NCBI GenBank assembly: GCA_943369295.1
Contig: CALRMU020000003.1
Span: forward strand, 310,001-374,000
Source of the DNA: JAKRSE01 sp943369295
Lineage (GTDB): Bacteria > Armatimonadota > Fimbriimonadia > Fimbriimonadales > Fimbriimonadaceae
Direction: 5' to 3'
Length of the DNA stretch: 64,000 nt
The notes below the pieces were generated by a model, which saw only the letters and a list, made by a program, of their open reading frames with translations, did no database searches and was not told the DNA's origin. Shown here piece by piece: positions 42,409 through 50,279 of the stretch. Within the stretch, counting starts at the first letter, position 1; each line of letters begins with the position of its first letter. A program made the translations under genes and the position numbers.

Positions 42409-43860
42409 ATGACTGATTACGAAAGGCAGGTTTTTATCCTAAACAGGCTGGGGTTTGGGGCGGGAGCAGTGGATCGCAAGGCTCTGATGAAGGGCAGCTG
42501 GGTCGAGCTTCGCGAAGCCTTGCTGGCCGAACCGACTGAGCCCGATGTCTTCTCACCTTTTCCCTTTTTGAAGCAGGATACGGGTGAACCGGCGGTCAGA
42601 TTTGCCAATCTGCGCGATTGGTGGATCTCAGAAATGGTCTGTAGTCAGAACGTTTTAAGGGAGAGAATGGTCATTTTTTGGCACGACCATTTTGCTGTTG
42701 ACATAAGAAGCACGAGTCCTCAAATTCAAATGCTTCAGTACCTTTCTGCCTTAAGAAAAGACCCACTGGGCAGCTTTGAAGAGATTCTGAAAAGATTGAC
42801 TCGCGACCCAGCCTTTATGAAGTTTCTTAATATCCAAGACCTTACAAAAAAGAAGCCCAACGAAAACTTCGGCCGTGAGTTGATGGAGCTTTACACCCTG
42901 GGTATTGGCAACTACTCAGAAGACGATATCAAGGGGGCTTCTCGGGCTCTGACTGGCTGGGGAATGTTTGACAACTGGCGTCGATCTAAGCTGCCTGAAA
43001 TGGAAAGGCTTAGAATGGTGGCGGAAGAAAACTACGAATGGACTGGCTTCATTTTCAGGCCGGAGCAGCACGATAACGAGAACAAAACCATTCTGGGTCA
43101 GACCAGAAAGTGGGGAGGCAGTGAGCTTCTCGACTTCCTCGCCCAGCATCCTCAAACGGCTCGATACATTACAGGCAAGCTCTTTTTTCATTTTGTCGGC
43201 AGGGAGCCAACGGAATCAGAAAACAACATTTTAGCTAAGGAGTTTCAGCGTTCTGGAACCCAAATTCGGCCAGTTATCAGAAAGATGACTGAACTGCCCG
43301 GCTTCTGGGAGCATGGCTCAGAGGGAATGAAGACCCCCGCCGAGTTTGTAGTGGGTATCAATCGCAGTGCAGGTTTGGGAGACTTTATCAGAAAGGAAGT
43401 CGGTCTCTCGAAAGACTGGAAGGCTCTGCCTGCAAAGAGAACCCGCGCGGCAACACGCGGAATGGCAAGCCAGATGAACCGCATGGGGATGGACCTCTTG
43501 GCTCCCTTTGATGTCAGCGGATTCCCCAAGGGCAGCGAGTGGATCAACACTTCGAACTCTGTAGTTCGACGGTCTGTGAGGCCTCAGCTCCTGGATGATC
43601 GTCGTGACAACCGCAGCTATCCTGGCCCTGGCTATTTAACGACCGCCGAATCCTTGATGCTGAAGCTGAAGGATGGCAAAGAACCCTTCATCGAGGAGTT
43701 CTGCGTAAGATACGGGGCAGAGAAAAATGGCAGCGCCTACCAGGCTTTGGTTTCGCAGAACTTCACTCTCAAGCCGAACTCAAACATCAACCAAGTCTGC
43801 CGATGGCTGGATCGGGCCTGGGGAGCATTGTGTGCTTCGCCTGACTTCCAGATGAGGTGA
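42409..43860 (+). CDS. DUF1800 family protein (copy 2)
   Basis: 483 residues from ATG 42409 (MTDYERQVFILNRLGFGAG); an ATG at 42364 is in frame but overlaps the divergent rtcB start. It shares the family blocks of copy 1: VIFWHDHFAVD, YLSALRKDPLGSFEEILKRLTRDPAFMKFLN, KPNENFGRELMELYTLGIGNYSEDDIKGASRALTGW and EQHDNENKTILGQ, so the two are paralogues separated by rtcB. Function unknown. Confidence 0.88.
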   Translation: MTDYERQVFILNRLGFGAGAVDRKALMKGSWVELREALLAEPTEPDVFSPFPFLKQDTGEPAVRFANLRDWWISEMVCSQNVLRERMVIFWHDHFAVDIRSTSPQIQMLQYLSALRKDPLGSFEEILKRLTRDPAFMKFLNIQDLTKKKPNENFGRELMELYTLGIGNYSEDDIKGASRALTGWGMFDNWRRSKLPEMERLRMVAEENYEWTGFIFRPEQHDNENKTILGQTRKWGGSELLDFLAQHPQTARYITGKLFFHFVGREPTESENNILAKEFQRSGTQIRPVIRKMTELPGFWEHGSEGMKTPAEFVVGINRSAGLGDFIRKEVGLSKDWKALPAKRTRAATRGMASQMNRMGMDLLAPFDVSGFPKGSEWINTSNSVVRRSVRPQLLDDRRDNRSYPGPGYLTTAESLMLKLKDGKEPFIEEFCVRYGAEKNGSAYQALVSQNFTLKPNSNINQVCRWLDRAWGALCASPDFQMR

Positions 43861-43894
43861 GTGATTTTTATGGCCCAATACTGATCACAGTGCT

Positions 43895-44051
43895 ACTGGC
43901 ATCGCCAGTGCAATCTTGACGACTTTCTGACATGTGTGCCACTGGCATCGCCAGTGCGATCTTGACGACTTTCTGACATGTGTGCCCCTGGCATCGCCAG
44001 CGCAATCTTGACGACTTTCTGACATGTGTGCCACTGGCATCGCCAGTGCGA
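43895..44051. repeat. 46-bp tandem repeat with embedded palindrome
   Basis: Three full 46-bp units begin at 43895, 43941 and 43987 and a partial fourth at 44033. Each starts with the hairpin ACTGGC-ATC-GCCAGT (third copy has C/C changes that keep pairing) followed by a nearly invariant GATCTTGACGACTTTCTGACATGTGTGCC-type spacer (shown in part: CTTGACGACTTTCTGACATG). Because the period is not a multiple of three and the spacers are the same, it is neither coding nor a CRISPR array. It lies between convergent genes. Confidence 0.9.
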
Positions 44052-44115
44052 CCACCTCAGTCTAACTCTACCGGTACACCAGATGACTGCTGAAAAAAGT
44101 GCCCTCTGCCAGGCT

Positions 44116-44137
44116 CCACTGGCGATGCCAGTGGCAC
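44116..44137. repeat. Inverted single copy of the 46-bp unit's palindrome
   Basis: CCACTGGC-GAT-GCCAGTGG followed by CAC, the reverse complement of the hairpin in the tandem array 65 bases away. With the array it makes a large inverted structure possible. Confidence 0.8.
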
Positions 44138-44200
44138 AGTCCGACTGACATGCACGACTCACGAAGTCCGGGCACCCGAGCTTTGGATTCTGAAGAGAAA

Positions 44201-44614
44201 CTAAACTTCCAAACTGCCAGGAAGAATATCGTGGCCAACGTAAAAGTGGTGAGAATGGGTGGCGTGGCGAACCCAATAAAGCCCGACCGGAACACCCTTA
44301 AGCAGCCAGGAGACCAAGGCTCTAGATTCCTCGGCTGGCATAGGAGCCTGATCAACCCTACAGATCAGAAGGTGAAGAAGGTCATCTTCCCCTTCAAATT
44401 GGTAGCGCCAAGGCCCGACCTTGCCACCGAATTCATTCTCCTCACGGCCAACATTCAGCAGGGCATAGTCACTCAGGGGCTGAGGGGAGCCATCCCAATC
44501 CGGCAGCAGGATTCTTTCTCCACGTTCGATGAAGTCAAGAATCCTGCTCAAGACTGCCTTTCTCTGAACTGCCTCAGATTCTGAGACTTCGAAAGGGGCA
44601 AGGGCGTCCGGCAT
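44201..44614 (-). CDS. Hypothetical protein
   Basis: 137 residues from ATG 44614 (a GTG one codon earlier is also possible). Soluble alpha/beta-looking protein: RKAVLSRILDFIERGERILLPDW, LLNVGREENEFGG, DDLLHLLICRVDQ, ALVSWLLKGVPVGLYWVR. No family recognised. It stands alone between repeats and a small zinc-knuckle-like gene. Confidence 0.6.
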   Translation of the reverse strand: MPDALAPFEVSESEAVQRKAVLSRILDFIERGERILLPDWDGSPQPLSDYALLNVGREENEFGGKVGPWRYQFEGEDDLLHLLICRVDQAPMPAEESRALVSWLLKGVPVGLYWVRHATHSHHFYVGHDILPGSLEV

Positions 44615-44663
44615 CACCTATGTTCTAGCCCTTTCAGTGCAGAAATGTTTGGGCCGGACTGAG

Positions 44664-44816
44664 TCATTTTTTGATTTCTTCTTTCCACTTGCCCTGTTTC
44701 AGCCTTTCCATAGCCGAAGCATCTGGTTCTGGCTTGGCTTTCTTCAGCATGTCCAGATTGGAACTCATTCGATCAAGAAATCGGCTGCATCTTGGGCATC
44801 GGGCTTTATCGGACAT
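44664..44816 (-). CDS. Small protein with CPRC motif (50 residues)
   Basis: ATG 44816 to TGA 44664. N-terminal MSDKARCPRCSRFLDRM gives one C-P-x-C pair (Cys7, Cys10), followed by a charged helix rich in Lys and Glu (LKKAKPEPDASAMERLKQGK) and a basic end. One Cys pair suggests a dimeric zinc ribbon half-site or a redox pair. The frame composition is protein-like although short; function unknown. Confidence 0.5.
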   Translation of the reverse strand: MSDKARCPRCSRFLDRMSSNLDMLKKAKPEPDASAMERLKQGKWKEEIKK

Positions 44817-45107
44817 AGGCGGCTGTCCCTTGAGTGATTTGCGTTTAGTGAGTCTATGCGTGAAGTGGCTGAGCCTGACTAGATGAGGCGAGATGGCTTT
44901 ACCTGGTCGTATCTGAGAGCGGAAGAGCCGAGGCTCTTGCTTCGAATGGGCTCTGATTGATGCCGATAGTTAGAGCTAGAGGTCAAGATATTTAGCTGCT
45001 GAAACTTCATTGCGGGCATTGCCTTTGCTAATCGTTTCGAGATCTACTTTTGTGTGGTAGACAGTTTCGCCTTCGGATGGAACAGCTTCAATCCAAGAAT
45101 CTTAAAA
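44817..45107. other. Intergenic region with a coding remnant
   Basis: Apart from the short minus-strand remnant at 44976-45101, nothing convincing is seen on either strand; a 25-codon plus-strand frame at 44884 is too short to support. Confidence 0.4.
44976..45101 (-). pseudogene. Possible gene-end remnant beside tRNA-Ser
   Basis: A 41-codon open stretch with protein-like composition (DSWIEAVPSEGETVYHTKVD..., ending NEVSAAKYLDL) closed by TAG at 44976, but opened by an in-frame TAA just before it and with no ATG, GTG or TTG start. It begins about 50 bases past the tRNA-Ser 3' end, a common insertion site, so it may be the C-terminal leftover of a lost gene. Low certainty. Confidence 0.3.
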
Positions 45108-45128
45108 GTCCCAAAAAAGTTTTGAGAC
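45108..45128 (-). terminator. Possible tRNA-Ser terminator
   Basis: Minus-strand arms GTCTCAAAA / TTTTGGGAC (one mismatch) followed by TTTTAAG, 24 bases after the tRNA 3' end. The A/T-rich stem makes it weak. Confidence 0.45.
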
Positions 45129-45151
45129 GGGGCCGGGTCGAAGGGAAAAGC

Positions 45152-45239
45152 TGGCGGAGCGGGTGGGATTCGAACCCACGATAGGTTGCCCTATACACGA
45201 TTTCCAATCGTGCTCCTTCGACCACTCGGACACCACTCC
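45152..45239 (-). tRNA. tRNA-Ser (anticodon GGA)
   Basis: 88 nt with encoded CCA. Acceptor GGAGTGG/CCGCTCC pairs (one G-T); anticodon stem CACGA/TCGTG encloses TTGGAAA, anticodon GGA; a long variable arm (TATAGGGCAACCTATC region) typical of serine tRNAs; T arm GTGGG-TTCGAAT-CCCAC perfect. Confidence 0.96.
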
Positions 45240-45353
45240 GCGTGAACTTCTATTGTAGCAGAAGGACCAGCCCCTCTGGGTGGGGACCTGCTGAACCATG
45301 GGCCAAGCCGGACCTTCAGATTCATTTCTGGCTGGCTTCTCGTCTCTTGGGTG

Positions 45354-46394
45354 ATGCTTCATCACGTCCGCAGGATGATAGAAGAGAGGGAAGCCCAGTC
45401 TCTCTCGCCCTTCGCCTGCCTGAGTTCAGAAAGTCAAGGACGGGTGATTCCAGAAGATCAAGACCCAGTTCGAACCTGTTTTCAGAGGGACAGAGATAGA
45501 GTTCTTCATTCAAAAGCCTTCAGGAGGCTCAAGCACAAGACTCAGGTTTTTGCAAACCCCAAAGGTGATCATTATCGAACCAGGCTGACTCACAGTTTGG
45601 AAGTCGCCCAGATTTCAAGAACCATTGGTCGAGCTTTAAGGCTGAATGAAGACCTGATTGAGGCCATTGCTCTTGCCCACGATGTTGGTCATCCTCCCTT
45701 CGGTCATGCTGGCGAAGATGCTCTTGATAGGGTTCTGCAGGAGCTAGCAGGAACTATTCCCAATCTTCCTCAGGGCTTCAAGCACTACGAGCAGTCACTC
45801 AGGATCGTTGACGACCTAGCCAAGCTAAACCTCAGCGAGGAAGTGAGGGCTGGAATTGGGGGGCACAGCAAGGGCAAAAAAGACCTCTCTGCCCACGACG
45901 GTCAGGCGACCTCGACTTTGGAGGCCGCCGTGGTGAGGATCAGCGACAGGATCGCCTACCTCAACCACGATCTTGATGATGCTATTCGAAGTGGGATGAT
46001 CCCTGGTGTTCCCGAACAGTTTGGCCATATGGGCAAAGACCATGGCGACAGGGTTGGCCGCATGGTGATGGATGTGATCGAGCAGAGCTTAGATCAGCCA
46101 GCAATCAAGGTTTCCGACTCAATGCTTGCGGACCTTAATGTCCTTAAGGATTGGCTCTTTGAAAATGTCTACGAGAAGTACCCCCAGGTCTACCCGGAGA
46201 TTCCTAAAGCGAAGCGATTGGTGAGGGAGCTGTTTCTTGCCTTTCTAAACGGAGAGCCCATGCCCGAAGGCTACGAAGGGCCACAGGGAGTTCTGGACTA
46301 TGTGGCAGGGATGACGGACCGTTTCGCCGTGGCAAAGTACGAGGAAATCTTTGTCCCCCGCGGCTTCGTTGTTCAGATCGAGAAGGTCCCTTAA
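45354..46394 (+). CDS. dgt: dGTP triphosphohydrolase-like HD protein
   Basis: 346 residues from ATG 45354; GTG 45351 or ATG 45375 are alternatives, the chosen one matching the N-terminal length of related proteins. HD phosphohydrolase of the dNTPase family: RDRDRVLHSKAFRRLKHKTQVF, YRTRLTHSLEVAQISRTIGRAL, and the metal site IALAHDVGHPPFGHAGE, with a distal Asp in RISDRIAYLNHDLDDA. It releases triphosphate from dNTPs (dGTP classically), affecting nucleotide pools. The short type lacks the E. coli Dgt insertions. Terminator follows directly. Confidence 0.9.
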   Translation: MLHHVRRMIEEREAQSLSPFACLSSESQGRVIPEDQDPVRTCFQRDRDRVLHSKAFRRLKHKTQVFANPKGDHYRTRLTHSLEVAQISRTIGRALRLNEDLIEAIALAHDVGHPPFGHAGEDALDRVLQELAGTIPNLPQGFKHYEQSLRIVDDLAKLNLSEEVRAGIGGHSKGKKDLSAHDGQATSTLEAAVVRISDRIAYLNHDLDDAIRSGMIPGVPEQFGHMGKDHGDRVGRMVMDVIEQSLDQPAIKVSDSMLADLNVLKDWLFENVYEKYPQVYPEIPKAKRLVRELFLAFLNGEPMPEGYEGPQGVLDYVAGMTDRFAVAKYEEIFVPRGFVVQIEKVP

Positions 46395-46410
46395 GGGGGC
46401 TCGGAAACAA

Positions 46411-46440
46411 CAAGGGGCTCGCCTTGTTGCGAGCCCCTTG
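46411..46440. terminator. Bidirectional terminator between dgt and the trans-sulfuration gene
   Basis: Perfect 11-bp arms CAAGGGGCTCG / CGAGCCCCTTG with an 8-nt loop; TTTTGCTTGT follows on the plus strand. On the minus side only a weak T-run is available. Confidence 0.88.
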
Positions 46441-46463
46441 TTTTGCTTGTTAAACCTAGCAGT

Positions 46464-47639
46464 CTAGATCCAGCCGACTTTCTTGGCTGCCTGCTCCAAA
46501 TCTCGAATCAGGTCGTCCGGGTGCTCTAATCCGCAGTAGAGTCGAATGATCTGGATCGTGTCTGGCCTCAGAATGCTGGTGTAGGGCATGGTGACAGCAA
46601 GGCTCTCATGGCCACCCCAGCTAACGCCGATCTGAAAGAGCTTAAGTGATTCCAAGAAGGCAATAGCCTGCTTCTGCTCTTGATCTTTCGGGACGAAGGA
46701 AAAGAGGCCAGACCAACCCTTCATCTGCTTATCTCTCAGATCCTTTTGTGGAAAGTCATCGAATCCCAGATGGATCGTCTCGTCCGCCCAGGGTTGATTC
46801 CTTACCCATCCAGCAACCTTGTCGGCGGTTTCGGCGACAGCTCTGATCTTGATTGGCAGGGTTCGAAGGCCTCTAAGAATCTGCCAGGCTCCAAAGGGAT
46901 GGATGCTGGCTCCTAGAAGAGAAACTTCGTCGATCATCAGCTTCTGCATGCGCTCTGCCGAACAGCAAAGCGCACCTGCAACCACATCACTGTGGCCCCC
47001 AATGTATTTGGTGGCACTGTGGCAGACGATATCGATGCCGAACTTTGCCGGCTGCTGAAGCCAAGGGCTGGCATAGGAGTTATCGATCATCGTTGCGATG
47101 CCGCGCGATTTAGCCCAGGTGGCGATAGCTTCTAGATCTTGAAGAAGAAAAGTGATGGATGACGGAGATTCCAGCAGAAGAAGCGTCGTGTTTTCTGTGG
47201 CAGCCGCTTCCAGCTCTTGCATGTCAACCCCAGAAACGTAGCTGTGCGTCACCCCGAAGCGGGGAAGCCAGCTGGCCAGAAACGTCTTTGTAGGGCCGTA
47301 AATGGTGTCGACGGCAATAATGTGATCACCCGACTTGATGCAGCTTAGAATCGCCGCAGAAATGGCTGCCATCCCGCTCGAAAACAGCTTGCAATAGTCT
47401 GTCCCTTCCATGGCCGCAATCTTCTGCTCAGCCATGCGGACAGTGGGATTGTTGATTCTTGTGTAAGCACAGGATCCTTCCAGAAGGTCGTCGTTGCTTA
47501 CGCTCCAATCGTTTACAGATTCAAACACGAAGGTCGAAGTGAGATGAAGCGGAGGGGCCACGGAACCATGGCTCTTTTCCTCTTCGCCCAAGTGTTGAAG
47601 CAGTGTCTCCATCTGCCACTCTGCATCAGGGGAGTGCAT
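46464..47639 (-). CDS. Trans-sulfuration family PLP enzyme (cystathionine gamma-synthase/lyase type)
   Basis: 391 residues. Cys/Met-metabolism PLP family: HGSVAPPLHLTSTFVFES, CAYTRINNPTVRMAEQKIAAMEG, FSSGMAAISAAIL, ESPSS, TMIDNSYASPWLQQP, and the cofactor Lys near residue 208 in CHSATKYIGGHSDVVAGAL. Possible activities are cystathionine gamma-synthase, gamma- or beta-lyase, or O-acylhomoserine sulfhydrylase; residues seen do not separate them. No other sulfur-metabolism gene is near. Confidence 0.9.
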   Translation of the reverse strand: MHSPDAEWQMETLLQHLGEEEKSHGSVAPPLHLTSTFVFESVNDWSVSNDDLLEGSCAYTRINNPTVRMAEQKIAAMEGTDYCKLFSSGMAAISAAILSCIKSGDHIIAVDTIYGPTKTFLASWLPRFGVTHSYVSGVDMQELEAAATENTTLLLLESPSSITFLLQDLEAIATWAKSRGIATMIDNSYASPWLQQPAKFGIDIVCHSATKYIGGHSDVVAGALCCSAERMQKLMIDEVSLLGASIHPFGAWQILRGLRTLPIKIRAVAETADKVAGWVRNQPWADETIHLGFDDFPQKDLRDKQMKGWSGLFSFVPKDQEQKQAIAFLESLKLFQIGVSWGGHESLAVTMPYTSILRPDTIQIIRLYCGLEHPDDLIRDLEQAAKKVGWI

Positions 47640-47776
47640 GCGCCGAGTGTATCATTCGCTTACGCGGGGCCGCCCGACTAGGAACTTAGGCTGACCTTGC
47701 CCCCTGGCCGAAGGTCACAAAGAGCGGAGGTGCCTCCGCTTTCGATGGCATGCCGTGTCATCCTAGAAGATTGGTC

Positions 47777-48298
47777 ATGCCCAAAACTGACTCCATCTTC
47801 CCCGATCCGGACAAACTCAACCACATGGAGTATGGCAAGTTCGTGCTAACGAATCTTGCTGCCAGGAGGGCGAAGCAGATTCGCGACGGAGCACCGCCTC
47901 TTGTTCGCATCGAGTCAAACCACCCTCTTTCCATCGCTTTAGCAGAAATTGCTGCAGGCAAAATCAAGCCTGTGCTCGGCAGCCTTGAACAGGCAGGAAC
48001 CGAGATCGACGAATACGCCGCTCTCGATACCACCATCGACACAGAAGGTCTGCTGCTTCCAGGCATGGAAGACGACGATCTGGCTGTGCTTGGTCTTGAC
48101 GACGATCTTGATCTCGACCTTGAGGGCGATGAGGAATCGCTCCTTGAAGAAGATCCAGATGCAGTCAGCAGCATCAGCGACCTGCTCGAAGATGACCTTC
48201 CCACCGCCGGTGGCGATGAAGCTGAAGTGGTCTCTCTGGACGATTTGGCTGGCGACGAAGAAGCTGCCGCCGAAGAGTCCTCTGAAGATGGACTCTAA
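47777..48298 (+). CDS. rpoZ: RNA polymerase omega subunit with long acidic tail
   Basis: 173 residues from ATG 47777; an upstream in-frame ATG would add nine residues not seen in the family. Residues 13-65 match omega: KLNHMEYGKFVLTNLAARRAKQI, GAPPLVRIESNHPLSIALAEIAAGKI. Omega helps beta' fold and assemble. Normal omega ends near 70-100 residues; here about 100 further residues follow, very rich in Asp and Glu (GMEDDDLAVLGLDDDLDLD and on). A perfect 8-bp hairpin AGCGGAGG-TG-CCTCCGCT (47723-47740) lies in the 5' leader. dnaJ follows after 11 bases. Confidence 0.85.
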   Translation: MPKTDSIFPDPDKLNHMEYGKFVLTNLAARRAKQIRDGAPPLVRIESNHPLSIALAEIAAGKIKPVLGSLEQAGTEIDEYAALDTTIDTEGLLLPGMEDDDLAVLGLDDDLDLDLEGDEESLLEEDPDAVSSISDLLEDDLPTAGGDEAEVVSLDDLAGDEEAAAEESSEDGL

Positions 48299-48309
48299 TT
48301 CAAGCCCAG

Positions 48310-49446
48310 ATGGCGTCATCAGATCCTTACGCAGTACTCGGAGTCAGCCGTTCTGCGGCTCCAGACGAAATCAAGTCTGCTTATAGAAAGCTGGCGCGAC
48401 GCTACCACCCGGATGTCAATCCGGGTGATTCTTCAGCAGAAGAAAAGTTCAAGGAAGTCAGTGAGGCCTATCAGATCCTCACTGACCCTGAACGAAAAGC
48501 CCGCTACGATCAGTACGGGGTCACCGACGACCAGCCAACAGGCGGCCCTGGCGCAGACTTTTTCGGCGGAGGGGGCGGCAATGTCTCCGACATCTTCGAA
48601 GCCTTTTTTGGCGGAATGGGTGGTGGAGGCGGCGGCAGAGCTCGCCGAGCAGGAGTGCGGGATGGCGACGATGTTCGGGCGGAAGCCTACATCACCATGC
48701 TCGATGTCTTGACCGGCACGGAAGCATCTGTAACTTATCGCCGCGCCGTTCGGTGCCGAACCTGTGGCGCAACCGGTGCCAAGCCAGGTTCCAGCCCCAA
48801 AAAGTGTGGCACTTGTGCCGGAACTGGCCAGGTCACCCGAATTCAGCAGACTTTCATTGGCAGCATGAGGACGACAACTGTCTGTCCCACCTGTCAAGGC
48901 AACGGAGAAACGATCGATGATCCTTGTGGCACCTGTCGGGGCCGAAGGCTGGAAGTCGTGGAAGAGACAGTCAAGGTCACAGTTCCGACCGGCGTCGACT
49001 CTGGGATGACTCTTAGAGTCGGAGGAAAGGGAAGTGAAGGTCTTGGTGGTGGGACATCAGGCGACCTATACGTTGTCATTTCGGTTCACGAAGATCCCCG
49101 CTTTATTCGAGAAGACACGACTCTCTATCACCAAACTGCCCTCAGCATTGCTCAGGCAGCTTTGGGAGACAGGATCGAAATCGACTCCTTGGATGGTCCC
49201 TTGGAGATTGAGATTCCTGCAGGAACCCAGCCTGGCGAGCAGTTTAGGATGAAAGCTTATGGCTTGCCAAGACTGCAGGGTTCAGCCCGAGGTGACCTGA
49301 TCGTCCAAGTCACAGTCAGGATTCCGAAGAAGTTAACGGACGGTCAGGTCAAGCTCCTGAGAGAATTTGCCGAACTCAGCGACGAACCTCAGCCCAGGGG
49401 CGAGGATGGGGGCTTTTTTGGCAAGCTCTTTAAAGGAAAGAAATGA
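48310..49446 (+). CDS. dnaJ: Chaperone DnaJ
   Basis: 378 residues. J domain with His33-Pro34-Asp35, Gly-rich linker (FFGGGGGN; GGMGGGGGG), the cysteine-rich zinc domain with four C-x-x-C repeats (CRTC, CGTC, CPTC, CGTC; the first repeat has Ala for the second conserved Gly) and C-terminal client-binding domains (GDLYVVISVHEDPRFIRE; EIPAGTQPGEQFRM). It recruits and activates DnaK; dnaK and grpE are not in the window. It overlaps prmA by four bases. Confidence 0.96.
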   Translation: MASSDPYAVLGVSRSAAPDEIKSAYRKLARRYHPDVNPGDSSAEEKFKEVSEAYQILTDPERKARYDQYGVTDDQPTGGPGADFFGGGGGNVSDIFEAFFGGMGGGGGGRARRAGVRDGDDVRAEAYITMLDVLTGTEASVTYRRAVRCRTCGATGAKPGSSPKKCGTCAGTGQVTRIQQTFIGSMRTTTVCPTCQGNGETIDDPCGTCRGRRLEVVEETVKVTVPTGVDSGMTLRVGGKGSEGLGGGTSGDLYVVISVHEDPRFIREDTTLYHQTALSIAQAALGDRIEIDSLDGPLEIEIPAGTQPGEQFRMKAYGLPRLQGSARGDLIVQVTVRIPKKLTDGQVKLLREFAELSDEPQPRGEDGGFFGKLFKGKK

Positions 49447-50279
49447 AGGTCTGGACTCAAGTCACCGCTCACCTTAGCGAACCGCCCGAGGATTGGGCTT
49501 CATGGATCGTCGTTTTTGAGCGGCACGGTTTTCCTGGGACTCTTCAAGTTGATTTCCCCCCTTCGCTCAGCACCTACGCTGGCCCTGGCCAAGAATCAGA
49601 AGTTGAATCTTTGATTGCGGAACTGCGAGAGCTCGGAGTCGAGATCGAACTGAGCGAGGTTGAGGAAGAGGATTGGTCCGAAGCCTGGAAGCAGTACTTC
49701 AAACCCCGAAAGGTCGGAAAGCACTGGCTTGTCTGCCCGACATGGGAAACGGCCGAACTTGGGCCGGGGGACAGGCTTCTTTATCTCGATCCTGGTCAAG
49801 CTTTTGGTACAGGCGACCACCCCACCACGCGTGGGTGCCTGGAATTGATGGAAGATATCGATTTCACTGGCAAATCTGTGGCAGATATCGGAAGCGGAAG
49901 CGGAATTCTCTCCATGGCCGCCCACATTCTTGGGGCAGCCTCGGTTCAGGGGGTTGATGTTGAAGCGCCTGCCATCAACGCTTCAATCGAGAACGCCGAG
50001 CGGCTGCAAATGCCTCTCAAGTTCTATCAGGGTCTTGGCTTTGCTCCTTTAGGAGAGGATTCGACCTTCGATATCGTCCTGAGCAACATTATCTCGGCAG
50101 CCTTGATTCAGCTTGCTCCTGACGCAGCCCAAAGGGTGAAGCCTGGTGGAGCCTGGCTGACATCGGGAGTCATCATTTCCAACTGGCCCGACGTGTTAGA
50201 TGCAGCAAAGGCGGAAGGATTTACTCTGCAGAATCACATTGAGGAAGACGGATGGATCAGCGCCCACTTCCGCCGGTAA
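49443..50279 (+). CDS. prmA: Ribosomal protein L11 methyltransferase
   Basis: 278 residues. An N-terminal L11-binding domain (EEEDWSEAWKQYFKP) and a class I SAM methyltransferase domain with LDPGQAFGTGDHPTTR, SVADIGSGSGILSMAA and the LSNIISAALIQLAP motif (NPP-like catalytic region). It starts on the dnaJ stop (ATGA) and overlaps rsmE by 28 bases. dnaJ-prmA-rsmE adjacency is a common bacterial cluster. Confidence 0.95.
   Translation: MKVWTQVTAHLSEPPEDWASWIVVFERHGFPGTLQVDFPPSLSTYAGPGQESEVESLIAELRELGVEIELSEVEEEDWSEAWKQYFKPRKVGKHWLVCPTWETAELGPGDRLLYLDPGQAFGTGDHPTTRGCLELMEDIDFTGKSVADIGSGSGILSMAAHILGAASVQGVDVEAPAINASIENAERLQMPLKFYQGLGFAPLGEDSTFDIVLSNIISAALIQLAPDAAQRVKPGGAWLTSGVIISNWPDVLDAAKAEGFTLQNHIEEDGWISAHFRR

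Noticed and set aside
43895..44051. CRISPR array
   Set aside because: Spacer segments are the same in all units, there are only three and a bit copies, and no cas gene is in the window.
45354..46394. dgt as a phage-defence dNTPase
   Set aside because: Length and context beside housekeeping genes fit the ordinary short bacterial family; nothing links it to defence genes.
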